Assembly (NCBI RefSeq): GCF_000499845.2
Contig: NC_023750.2
Span: forward strand, 14,832,279 to 14,896,278
DNA: 64,000 bases
Source: Phaseolus vulgaris
Taxonomy: Eukaryota; Streptophyta; Magnoliopsida; Fabales; Fabaceae
Reading direction: 5' to 3'
The notes below the pieces were generated by a model that made no database searches, was not told where the DNA came from, and saw only the letters and a program-made list of their open reading frames with translations. Positions 1 through 8,922 of this stretch are shown piece after piece (position 1 is the first letter of the stretch; every line of letters starts with the position of its first letter). A program made the position numbers and the translations under genes.

Positions 1-369
1 CGCTTCTGGATCCTTTACCCCTGTGAACGAGGCCTTCACCCCCACTAAGCCTGGTGGTACTACTGCGCCCATTATTTCAGATGAGAATGGCATGGGGAAA
101 GTCATGGGAGGGGATGGTGGTGGCGCCACTCCTTCCTCCGCCACCCTCTCTTTCTGCGCCTGTAAAGACTGGCGCAGCTCTTCATTAACCCGATTCAAAT
201 CTTCGTTCCTGCCCTGCGATGCAGCCAAGTCTGCTTGCATCCTTCCTTGCACCATTCTTGACGCCGCCACATCGTCTTGCAGCGCGCGCATTATCTCCAA
301 GACTTGCGCCATCGTTACAGCTCCTTCTTCGACGGATGGCGCGGGTGTAGTTTGCCTTGTCTTCCTCAT
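1..369 (-). CDS. gag: T1 Gag, N-terminal part (Tat-lineage Ty3/gypsy), runs off the window
   Basis: This is the start of a capsid-precursor (Gag) frame read leftward from an ATG at 369-367, and it stays open to the window edge. The first residues are MRKTRQ, followed by MAQVLEIMRALQDD and a heptad-rich helix, then PGLVGVKASFTGVKDPEA. The same order (short basic start, MAQ..EIMR helix, then VKA.FTGVEDPEAHL) opens the Gag of T2 and T6 in this window. It lies 72 bp downstream of a primer-binding site and an LTR, as expected for a Tat element. The frame is intact over its 123 visible codons. The rest of the element lies outside the window. Confidence 0.75.
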   Translation of the reverse strand, partial: MRKTRQTTPAPSVEEGAVTMAQVLEIMRALQDDVAASRMVQGRMQADLAASQGRNEDLNRVNEELRQSLQAQKERVAEEGVAPPPSPPMTFPMPFSSEIMGAVVPPGLVGVKASFTGVKDPEA

Positions 370-440
370 TCTTGCAGCAAAGAATCTTAAGAACACACGA
401 AATCTGGCAGGACAGTGGACGGGATCACAATTTCAAACGA

Positions 441-458
441 GCCCCACGGTGGGCGCCA
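441..458 (-). other. T1 primer-binding site
   Basis: The minus strand reads TGGCGCCCACCGTGGGGC two bases after the LTR end. The same 18-mer, or a one-base variant, follows the 5' LTR of T2, T5, T6 and T7. It should pair with the 3' end of a tRNA ending in GCGCCA. I could not name the tRNA from memory with confidence. Confidence 0.7.
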
Positions 459-460
459 AA

Positions 461-1066
461 TGATCTTGCCGGTGACTTGTCTGTTGAAGGCCCCGCAACG
501 TCTAACTCCGCCTTCCGTAAGTCAGTGAACAAAACCACCAAAGAGTCGTTTACTATGAGTCTCTGTGAGGACCGTGCTCTCTGCGAATTCTCTCTCTTCT
601 CTCTGTGCGAAAACTAGATCTTTTCCAGTATCAAAACGTACCTCTGTAACAACGTGGAATGCCTTTATATAACCTCCTGCCCTCCCACGTTGTCTATACA
701 CGAAGTAACGTAGCGTGTCTCTTTCGTTGGATGTCTCGTGCAACCTTTGCGTAGGTACCAGGTGCGACTGGGGCAATCGCGCGTACCAGGTACTACCTAA
801 CGCATGGGCGATCACCTCTGTCCTGCCCCGTGCACGTTACGGGCCGAGAGGGATGCGATCACCGACCGACTGGCTTCCTTGGACCACTCTCATGCATGGT
901 ACCATAGACCGCATAACCTCTCTGATCTCTGATCTCCTCCTGACACCGATCTCCTGATCACCCTCTTCAGGTCACACCAGCTTCCTTGGCCCACCTGTCT
1001 CACTAAGAATAGCCCACGTGGCCATCAGTGGCTGACGTCATCCCATACCGATGACCGACCGGATCA
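461..1066 (-). repeat. T1 5' LTR (606 bp)
   Basis: On the plus strand the repeat starts TGATCTTGCCGG and ends GACCGGATCA, so it has TG...CA ends. It sits between the primer site and the interrupted C1 protease frame. A minus-strand TATA-like GTTATATAAAGG lies around 663-674. The five bases beyond the end (AGTAG, 1067-1071) would be one target duplication; its partner is outside the window. T1 interrupts C1 immediately after the conserved protease residues VVPMEAT. Confidence 0.75.
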
Positions 1067-2018
1067 AGTAGCTTCCATTGGAACAACATCACACAAGACC
1101 TCATCTTTATATTTGCCAATGGAAAATGTAATGAGGACTTGTTTGTTCACTACTAACTCACCCACCTCACTCAACCATTGTAACTTATAGGGCTTGGCAT
1201 GAGAGATGGTAGGCAATCCAAGTTTGTCTACTACTTTTGTGCTTGCCACATTCGCACAACTCCCCCCATCCACAATCAAAGAGCATACCCTATCATAATA
1301 AGACACCTTGAATGAAAAATATTTTCTCTTTGATTGTCATCAAAAGGTTTTAAAACTTGTCCAAGCATGCGTCTTATTACTAATAGGTCACCCTCATGTG
1401 GGCTTTCACTCTCACTCTCACTTGGGGATCTAGAAGGTGAGGAATGTCTAGAAGATTCGGACCCATGCTCACTGCTATCTACCCCATCATGCATATACAT
1501 AGCTCGTTTAGAAGGGCAATTAGAAGCAATATGTCCATAGCTTAAGCATTTAAAACATTTCTTACTAGACGATTTATGTGGTGATTTAGGCCTAGAATTG
1601 GAAGTGGAAGGCTTAGACTCTCTAGGTTTGAAAGTAAAGTCCTTAAAAGAGATATTTGAAAAAGAGTTATTTTTATTTTTCCAAGAAGAGTGGTAGTAGT
1701 TATCCTTAGAAGAATTTTTGAAAGCATTTTTCCTTGCAAGTTGATTTTCAATTTTACTAGCAAGGTGCACCACATTTTCCAAAGAAGAATATTCTTGTAA
1801 TTCTACCACGTCTTGAATGTCCCTTCGAAGGCCACTCACAAACCTAGCTATCTTAGCTTCCTCACTCTCATCCATATTAATTCGAATTAAAAGCGTGTCT
1901 AGTTGTTTAAAGTAATCATCCACACTTAGCATGCCTTGATGAAACCGTTGGAGTTTCAACATAAGGTCTTTCCTAAAGTGTGGGGGTACGAATCTAGCGC
2001 GTAAACATGCTTTCAAAT
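1067..2018 (-). pseudogene. gag: C1 Gag C-terminal half, zinc knuckle and protease start (Ty3/gypsy)
   Basis: This minus-strand frame carries the second half of a retrotransposon Gag (ARFVPPHFRKDLMLKLQRF...), a Lys/Ser-rich linker and a CCHC zinc knuckle (CFKC-4-H-4-C, near 1537-1560). An aspartic protease start with the DGGSCANVAS motif follows near 1225-1255. Gag packages the element RNA and the protease matures the polyprotein. A frameshift near 1300 separates Gag from protease. The frame is cut at 2018 by T2 and at 1067 by T1. Its N-terminal half is at 14110-14646, and the two halves share the 5-bp duplication CAAAT. The homologous intact N-terminus is at 63411-64000. I call it chromovirus-like from Gag/protease style and the Met-type primer site of its relatives; no chromodomain is visible. 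Confidence 0.78.
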
Positions 2019-2810
2019 TGATCCTGCCTGTTGACCGGAGCGCTGGAGAATGCCTCGTCAAAGGATCGACGTGCGCGCCGCTTCTCACTTCTGTTCCTCC
2101 TCTGGATCTATCTCAAGAACCTGCAGAGAAACAACACGGCGCCGCTGCGGCCGATCGCACTCCGACGCTCAAGTCAGTGACGGTATCACCAAATACTAAG
2201 AACTGGAACCGTGAAAACTCTCTCTCACAAACAGCTCTGTCACTCGCAAGCGTAAAGTGTATGAACTGAACGTGCGTACCTTAGAAAATTTGTTAGGAAC
2301 TCTTATATACCTGGTGGTTTTCTCTCTCCTGGCAGTTACAGACTTGGCACGTGGCTCGTATCCAACTGTACACGTGCCATCATCTGGAGGCTCCCTGACT
2401 TGGCGCTGCTTCTTCTCTCATTTTGGCTAAGTTACCTACGCATGGTACTGCCCAGTGCATAGCTAACTCAGGAGTGCGATCTTTACTGAAACTGGCGAGG
2501 TAGGGCCTTCATACACCTTCCCTGTGGTCTCGCCGGCCGCCTTCATAATCTGCTTCTCCTTCGCCTTCGGCGATGTGCTTGTTCTGGCGATCTCCGACTG
2601 CCTGGTCGCCTGAGTCTGCATCTGGCGACTTCACCCCCAACCTGGCGATCGCCTATTCTGGTAAGCTGGAGATCGGAACACGCCAACTTAACACCCGGCG
2701 ACTACACGTGCCTCCCGACTTCCTTCCCAACTGCCAACCTGGCGCCTTGTCAACACGCCTGCACTGTAGCAGGGTGCCATGTCATCGCACCCAACCACCA
2801 GGGCGGTACA
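2019..2810 (-). repeat. T2 3' LTR (792 bp)
   Basis: It starts TGATCCTGCC and ends GGGCGGTACA on the plus strand. It is almost identical to 13317-14109. The minus-strand TATA-like GGTATATAAGAG lies near 2298-2309. A GGATCGACGTGCGCG block and many GGCGATCGCC-type palindromes are present. A polypurine tract abuts its inner end. Confidence 0.93.
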
Positions 2811-2826
2811 CAAGCCCCCCAGTCTT
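2811..2826 (-). other. T2 polypurine tract
   Basis: The minus strand reads AAGACTGGGGGGCTTG directly against the 3' LTR. This is the usual primer for plus-strand DNA synthesis. The same tract abuts the 3' LTRs of T3, T5 and, with one change, T6. Confidence 0.85.
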
Positions 2827-3166
2827 AAGCGAAGACTTGTCTAGCGAAAAGACTGAAAAAGCCTTCGTTAACACCGGTCTACGTGGCATGGGCGCAGAAT
2901 TCCAAGCGATAGTACTTTCTGCTGCTCTGACGCTCCACCAAACCCTTCGCGCATCGTTCGACACGCGGCTCTCATCAACGGCTATCTTCATCTGCCGTTA
3001 GCGCTTCCCAAAACCGTTTCGAAAACCCTTAAACCCCTTACGCTCCTACTGTTCCATCACTTTCTTCACACTTGCATACGCTCTCATTTCCTTCTGCGAA
3101 AGCTCTCGACGTTCCTCGACGCTCCAGATCACCACCTCCCTTCAACGTTCTCCTAATCATCGAAAG

Positions 3167-3393
3167 GTAACTACTTTCCTTCATCTGCTGGGTTCCCTTG
3201 CATTTTCACCGATTTGCATCATCCTGTAACTGTCTGGTGCATACGCTGTGGGCTATTTTTCCATTTCTCCTTCTGCGTAACTTAGGGCTTTGTCGATCGT
3301 CGCAACGAACTCACATTCGTTCGTCTTTCACCTTCCTTTCATGATCGAGTCAGCCTTTGTAACCCTCCTGATTTCTTTCTTCTACGTTTGCAG
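3167..3393 (+). other. Predicted 5'-UTR intron of the T2 antisense gene
   Basis: The donor is CGAAAG/GTAACT and the acceptor GTTTGCAG, 8 bp before the ATG at 3402. A matching intron of 231-236 bp sits at the same place in the T3 (24829-25059), T5 (36031-36266) and T6 (41271-41506) copies. This is a prediction from conserved GT...AG ends only. Confidence 0.5.
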
Positions 3394-3401
3394 TTGCTAT
3401 C

Positions 3402-6076
3402 ATGACTCGCACGAAGATCACCCCGAACCCCCCTCCATCAGCGCGAAACCCTCCTTCACAAGCACACGACTCAATGCAAGTTCGTGGTGCTCCCTCTTCG
3501 CAGGCTGTGAGGCCTGCGTCTTCTCAAACCGCTCTGGCCCAGGCGACTCCACCAAACGCTGGAGGAGCCCCCATCCCACTGCCAGACTTCAAGACGTTAT
3601 ACCCATGGGCTAACTCAACCCTTTTAAAGGAAACCTCATCGGTGAACACCGCGGGAGCGGTTCTGCGATTGACCAATGGGGACGAGGCCCACCAATCGTT
3701 CCACAAGGAGCACGATGAGAGAATGATGGTGCTGCCTTGCCCCACCACTCTGCCAGTGTGCGCCGATGATAAAGTGAGCACCGACGGGCCCTTCTGCTTC
3801 GTCTACACCACTTTCTTCAAGAAGGTCAAACTCAGGTTCCCTCTTACTCGATTTGAGAGGGAACTCTTAACCGAGCTCAATATCGCTGCCGCCCAGCTTC
3901 ACCCCAACAGCTGGGCGTTTGTCCGAGCTTTCGAGATAACGTGCGCCCACCTGGGGTTGCCCGCGTCAGTGGACGTGTTTTTATTCCTGTTCGAGGCCAA
4001 GCACCCAGGAGATCGCCTGTGGGTCAGCCTGAACGCCATTGCTGGGAGGTCCATTTTCACCATCTTCCAGCAGTCGTACAAGGATTGGAAGGGGAAGTTC
4101 ATCCAGGTTCGCGCAAATGACAAAGACGCTTCCCTTCTCGATGGTTTCCCCTTGTACTGGGTGGACAAGGGGAAAAAGGAGTCCAAGAGCTGCTTCAGGA
4201 GGCCCAGAAGTCCTGATAGCATGGGAGCTTTGGACAGAGACCTTTGTCTCTTCTGGAAGAGGGTGGCAGATGCCCACATAACATTCTTGACCCCCACCCT
4301 GATTTCCTTCGAGTTCTTTGAGGACCAGCTGGAATTCCAAATAGGTTAGGATGCTACATCTTTATCTTGACATTGCTTCTGATATTGTTTCTGGGCGTCT
4401 CGCGCGACACACACAAGACTTGGGTTTTATCTTTTCTGCATATGCTTGTTTTTGCTGTCTCATTGTCTTGTACACTTACCCCTTTCTCCTTTGAGCTAAC
4501 TTATGCACTTTCATTTCATGCAGACACCATGTTGGGTAAGAACATGCTCGCCGATTTAAAGGCGCTCGCCCGCAACCACGGGTTGGCGACCGGCTCCCAG
4601 ACGGTTCCCAACTCGGCGGTCGAGAAGGCCATCATCCAGGGGCGATCACCACCTAAGGAGCCCACGCAACGAAAGAAACTGGTCCTTAAGAGGCCAAAGC
4701 GGAAAGCCCCCCAAATCGTCCAAGAGGAAGAAGAGGATGACGAGGTCACAGAGGATGGCCTTGTCACGAAAAGGAAGAGGGTGGCACCATCTTCTCCACC
4801 TGCCCCGCCTCCTCTTCCAGCTTCAACACCACCATCAACACCTGCTCCTCCTCCCTCACCACCAGCACCACAAGCCCCTTCACCACCAGTCCAAGCAGTT
4901 CCATTGGCCACTGCGCCACCTGCAACTGAGGCCCCAGAGCCAAATTTCTTGGAGGACCCCCCGAGCGCCTCTACACCACATATATCAGCAGGAGGGGGCC
5001 CTCCTTCCAACACTTCAGCTGCAGGAATCGTTCCAATCGGGGATGAGGTCGCTCACACCTCTCCAATCCTAATCACCGAGTCCCCGATTGCGTCGCCACG
5101 CCAGGAAGCAACCACTGAAAACATTGCTAAGGAAGGTGGCGACGAGAACCCTCAACAAGCCCCCCTGGCGCCTCTCCAAGCTGCAAACCTTTCCCTCGAG
5201 GTCACAAGGATGTGGGAGCCTCTGACTGCCAAACTCAAAACCATAGCAGAGGATATCCCATCAATCATAACGAGGGCTGTGGAGAGCTCCACTAGGCGGC
5301 TCCAAGACGATGTTTACAACCTCAAGACCGAGAACAGCACAATGAAGGTTGAGGTAGAGAAGGTGGCATTCAGCCTGACGCTCGCGGAAATGGAACATTC
5401 CCGAGTAGAGGATGCCCTAAGCACCGAGCTTAGGCTTGCGCGCAAGGAAGCTGCTGACCTTCGCCGCAAAGTCCATGAACTTGCCCAAGAAAAAGTTGAA
5501 CTCGAAAGCAGAATCGTGCCTCTGCGCACCAAGGCGAGCGACCTGGAGGCTCACATTCAAGCTAATGCCGATAAGGTACAAAAACTGGAGCAAAGGTCCA
5601 TCGACCGCGAAAAGCTACTTGGGCAAGTGGAGAAAGCGAGAGACGACGCCATGGCTGATCTCGCCGAGGCAAACAAGGAGAAAGGGAAGATGGCTGCCGA
5701 GTTGGCCCAAGCTCGAATAGAATCCAAGAAGGTTACTGACGACCTTCTCCATGCTCAAGAAACTAACAAACAACTCCAAAAGCAGATTGAAGAGTAGGGG
5801 CAGCAGAACAAGGAGCTCAAGAAACAAGCTGAAGAGCTGGGGCAGCAGAACGAGGAGCTCAAGAAACAGGTTGAAGAGCTTCAAGGACAATTTGAAGAGC
5901 TTAAGCTAAATTCTGCTCAGATTCTGACTGCTGGATTCGAAGCCGCTCGGGAGCAATTCGCATGCCTATTCCCTGATCTCGACCTCAGCATGGTGTCGTT
6001 AAACAATGAAGTAGTAGATGGAAAGGTCGTTCCCGCCGAAGGCTCAACCAATTCCACCCCATCTGCTTCTTTATAA
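3402..6076 (+). CDS. T2 antisense gene (aORF): conserved Tat extra protein with coiled coil, one in-frame stop
   Basis: This gene is encoded opposite to gag-pol, between pol and the 3' LTR. Exons 3402-4344 and 4524-6076 join in frame across a GT...AG intron to give 831 codons. Residues 1-60 are Pro/Ser-rich. Residues about 65-310 form the conserved domain, with FERELLTELN, AQLHPNSWAFVRAF, WKGKFIQV and LDGFPLYW. It resembles the plant family described as 'putative gypsy type transposon' (I recall Pfam Transposase_28). Exon 3 adds basic KRPKRK, acidic EEEEDDE, a Pro-rich stretch and a long heptad-rich coiled coil, ending in a motif shared by all copies (VVDGKVV). An in-frame TAG at 5795-5797 would cut about 93 codons. 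The basic clusters suggest nuclear entry, which is inference. Function is unknown. Extra ORFs in Tat elements are known; no enzyme signature is visible. Confidence 0.75.
4345..4523 (+). other. Predicted intron 2 of the T2 antisense gene (179 bp)
   Basis: The donor is ATAG/GTTAGG and the acceptor TTTCATGCAG. Without splicing the exon ends at a stop three bases past the donor; with splicing the frame continues into the coiled-coil exon. The T5 (184 bp) and T6 (185 bp) copies have an intron at the same protein position with different sequence. Confidence 0.7.
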
Positions 6077-6639
6077 ACTCACCTTTATTTACCTTGTAAA
6101 AACTCTTGCACATGTGTTTTGAACAATTACTCATTTCAATAGCGAAACTTGGATATCTCTTCTGACTTCTTTTGAGCGCTTTTTACTTCTTTGTATGTTT
6201 AACTTTGCTGCGTTCAACTTAGCGATTTGGCAAACACGACCTTTGCGTAACCGCTTCGAGCCGATTCAAACTTAAGCAATAATCGCTTTAAACAACTTGT
6301 ACCCCTGAGGCACTAACCTGATCATAAGAAAAGTTTCCAAGCAACGAACTGTAACTCAATCATCAGTTCAAACAACGTCTCACTCGACCCGCTTTATCAA
6401 ACAAGTCTTTCAATCTTCTCGCCGTGCTTGAATTTTTTCCCGATCGCCAAAACCTCTTGGTAACACCAGCTTTTCCCAGCCTCACGCTTTGGCAGCCATT
6501 TCTTTATCTGGGGCAGAAATGCCCTTTGGGAACTTCCTTTACCCTCCCTGAACTTCAGAGCTGAAGACCGGCTGGCTAGGCGTTCTCTTCGAACCTACCT
6601 TAGCCACCTTTCAAGCTTCTTCCACCCTCTTCGCCATAC
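6077..6639. other. Convergent intergenic region between the antisense gene and pol, unique part
   Basis: This holds the 3' flank of the antisense gene. It is AT-rich at first, then has scattered GGCGATC-type words. T3 has recognisable counterparts (for example around 20560, with a shared ...TCGCCAAAACC block). I see no frame and no clear terminator. Confidence 0.5.
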
Positions 6640-7260
6640 CTGAACTCGTTCAAGACGAGAAGGATTTTATCTTGCCTATACCCGCATATAAGCGAGAAGG
6701 TCTTTTAACTCGCCTGAACTCGCTCATCGGCGAGAAGGACTTTAAATGGCCTTAACTCGCTCGACGGCGAGAAGGACTTTGTTTGGTGCCTCAACTTGCC
6801 CAGGGTGTACATCCCCTCCCCCCTGGATGCACTGAGGACCTTTTCTTTCTCTCGCCTGCACTCGCTCAACGGCGAGGAGGTCTTTATTTGGCCTTGGCTC
6901 GCACAACGGCGATAAGGACTTTATCCGGTGCCTCAACTTGCCCAGGGTGTACATCTCCTCCCCCCTGGATGCACTGAGGACCTTTCTCGCCTGCACTCGC
7001 TTAACGGCGAGGAGGTCTTTTAACTTGCCTCGACATTGCCCCAGGAGTTACATCTTCTCGCCCCCAGAAACACGGAGGACTTTTTCTCTTTCTCGCCTGC
7101 ACTCGCTCAACGGCGAGGAGGTCTTTTAACTTGCCCCAAAACGCGCGAGGGCGTTGAGGTCTTTCATCTGGTGCCTCCGATCGCCGAAAGACGATGAGGA
7201 CTTTAAAACTTAACTGGTGCCTCTAATCGCCGAAAAACATTGAGGACTTAAAACCTTTTA
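6640..7260. repeat. T2 tandem palindromic repeats between pol and the antisense gene
   Basis: About six imperfect units contain an inverted CTCG...CGAG core (for example CTCGCTCAACGGCGAG), each followed by an AGG(A/T)CTTT-type word. A longer unit including CCAGGGTGTACATC occurs twice (near 6796 and 6940). Two units of a TCGCCGAAAGACGATGAGG type follow near 7180 and 7235. Each core can fold into a hairpin on either strand. T3 carries the same repeat type at 19876-20260. Confidence 0.85.
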
Positions 7261-7515
7261 GAAAGCACGCGATATATCTTTTCTTGCCTTAAATCATGTA
7301 CGAATGACAAGGTCTTTCTTCAAAACTTTCGAAAATAGCACACATGCAATCTGAAAACCCCTTATACTTCAAAAACTCTTCTTTATTGGGTGGCCTCATT
7401 AAAAACCCTCCTTAGGGAAAAAAGAGTGCCCCCTTTGAAACTGTCTTAACAAAGACATTGTAATGTAATGTTTGTGTTTGTCTTTACTTACAAAGCTCTT
7501 AACTATAGTACAACT

Positions 7516-8922
7516 TCAGGTGTGTGGCGTTCCAGGTACGAGGGATCGCCCCCCTTCCAGCGTCTCCAAGCGGTAGGCTCCGTTCCCGAGTGCCTCGGTT
7601 ATTCTGAACGGTCCAGTCCACTTGGGTGATAGTTTATTCTCCATCTCGTACTGGTGGGCCTTCCTCATCACCAGATCGCCTTCTCTAAACTGCCTTGGCA
7701 TCACCTTTGAGTTGTATCTTCGCTCGACCCTTCTCTTCACCGCCTCAGCCTTCAGCCTTGCCTCCTCTCTGACTTCGTCCAGCAGATCCAGGTTCAGCCT
7801 TCTCTCTTCATTCGAGTCTTCCTCTACAAAGTTCTGGAATCTCGGCGAGCTTTCCTGGATCTCCACCGGAATCATGGCGTCACACCCATAGACCAAGCTA
7901 AAAGGGGTCTCATGGGTTCCGGACTGCTCGGTGGTGTGGTACGCCCAGACTATACGGGGCACCTCCTCAGCCCAACTTCCCTTGGCTTTCTCAAGCCTTC
8001 TCTTCAAACCTCTCAACAACACCCGATTAGCTGATTCTACCTGGCCATTCGTCTGAGGGTGCTCAACGGATGCAAACACTTGCTGAATTCCAACCCCTTC
8101 ACAAAGCTTTTTTAACAGGTGGCTTGCAAACTGAGTCCCATTATCTGACACCAGGCGCTTAGGCACTCCAAACCGGCACACGATGTTCTTCCATACAAAA
8201 CCTTCGATCTTGTGCGCGGTGATCTGGGCCACTGGTTCCGCTTCAATCCACTTAGTGAAGTACTCAATCGCCACTACCAAGTATTTCATCTGCCTGATCG
8301 CCAGTGGGAAAGGTCCCAGGATGTCGATTCCCCAAGTATGAAACGGCCAGGGGCTATAGATCGACTTCAACTCCTCGGGAGGTGCCTTATGCCAATCGGC
8401 GTGCTGCTGGCACTGTTTACAGCATTGGGCATACCTCTTGCAATCTTCTCTCAAGGATGGCCAATAGTAGCCTGCACGGAGAGTCCTCGCGGCCAGAGCT
8501 CGACCCCCGACGTGACTTCCACATATTCCTTCGTGGAGCTCTGCCATAATTCTCGTGCACTTCTCGCCGTGTATACATTCCAGGAGTGGGTGAGTGAACC
8601 CAAACCTGTACAGATCGCCATCAATCAGTGTATACTTGCTGGAATTTTTCTTTACCTTCCTAGCTTCTGTTGGATCCAACGGGAGGAGACCATCTGCCAG
8701 GCACCGCTTGTACTGTGTTATCCAAGTGTCTGGCTCATGGGCGGCGGAGACCTGCATCACGTCCACCTTCTCTCCTCGACATGCTCTAATTCTCGGCGAT
8801 CTCAGAGTTTCTTGCGTCAAAGACTTATGGCTCCTCGCTGCTCTCTCCGTCGACTTGCTTATCTGAAGGACCAGGTGATATGCTACAAATGCCCTCGGCG
8901 TCTTCAGAGTTTCTTGAATCAC
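7516..8922 (-). CDS. pol: T2 integrase frame (C-terminal part of Pol)
   Basis: This frame joins element DNA to the host chromosome. It carries an HHCC zinc finger (HEGICGSHVGG near residue 129, C..C near 169-172) and a DDE catalytic core: D in GIDILGP near 200, D in VSDNGTQF near 260, E in GQVESAN near 295. The C-terminal region has GDLVMRKAHQ and LSPKWTGPF. It starts in a different frame from the upstream Pol, with no ATG (first codon GTG), because one G is missing from a G run near 8936-8940. T4 and T6 read through this point. Near the end another G is missing (run at 7549-7554), which replaces the usual NATHLKLYYS-type end with a short wrong tail. Both losses are in homopolymers, so the true gene may be intact. 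Confidence 0.9.
   Translation of the reverse strand: MIQETLKTPRAFVAYHLVLQISKSTERAARSHKSLTQETLRSPRIRACRGEKVDVMQVSAAHEPDTWITQYKRCLADGLLPLDPTEARKVKKNSSKYTLIDGDLYRFGFTHPLLECIHGEKCTRIMAELHEGICGSHVGGRALAARTLRAGYYWPSLREDCKRYAQCCKQCQQHADWHKAPPEELKSIYSPWPFHTWGIDILGPFPLAIRQMKYLVVAIEYFTKWIEAEPVAQITAHKIEGFVWKNIVCRFGVPKRLVSDNGTQFASHLLKKLCEGVGIQQVFASVEHPQTNGQVESANRVLLRGLKRRLEKAKGSWAEEVPRIVWAYHTTEQSGTHETPFSLVYGCDAMIPVEIQESSPRFQNFVEEDSNEERRLNLDLLDEVREEARLKAEAVKRRVERRYNSKVMPRQFREGDLVMRKAHQYEMENKLSPKWTGPFRITEALGNGAYRLETLEGGRSLVPGTPHT

Noticed and set aside
441..458. tRNA gene fragment
   Set aside because: Only the 18-base primer-site complement is present at each LTR, without tRNA arms.
4516..5013. Minus-strand Gly/Ala-rich frame of 165 codons
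   Set aside because: It is the shadow of the proline-rich linker of the antisense gene: CCX codons read as GGX on the other strand.
6640..7260. Regular palindromic repeats as a CRISPR array
   Set aside because: The setting is a eukaryotic retrotransposon, spacers are themselves repeats of the same unit, and no cas-like gene is present.
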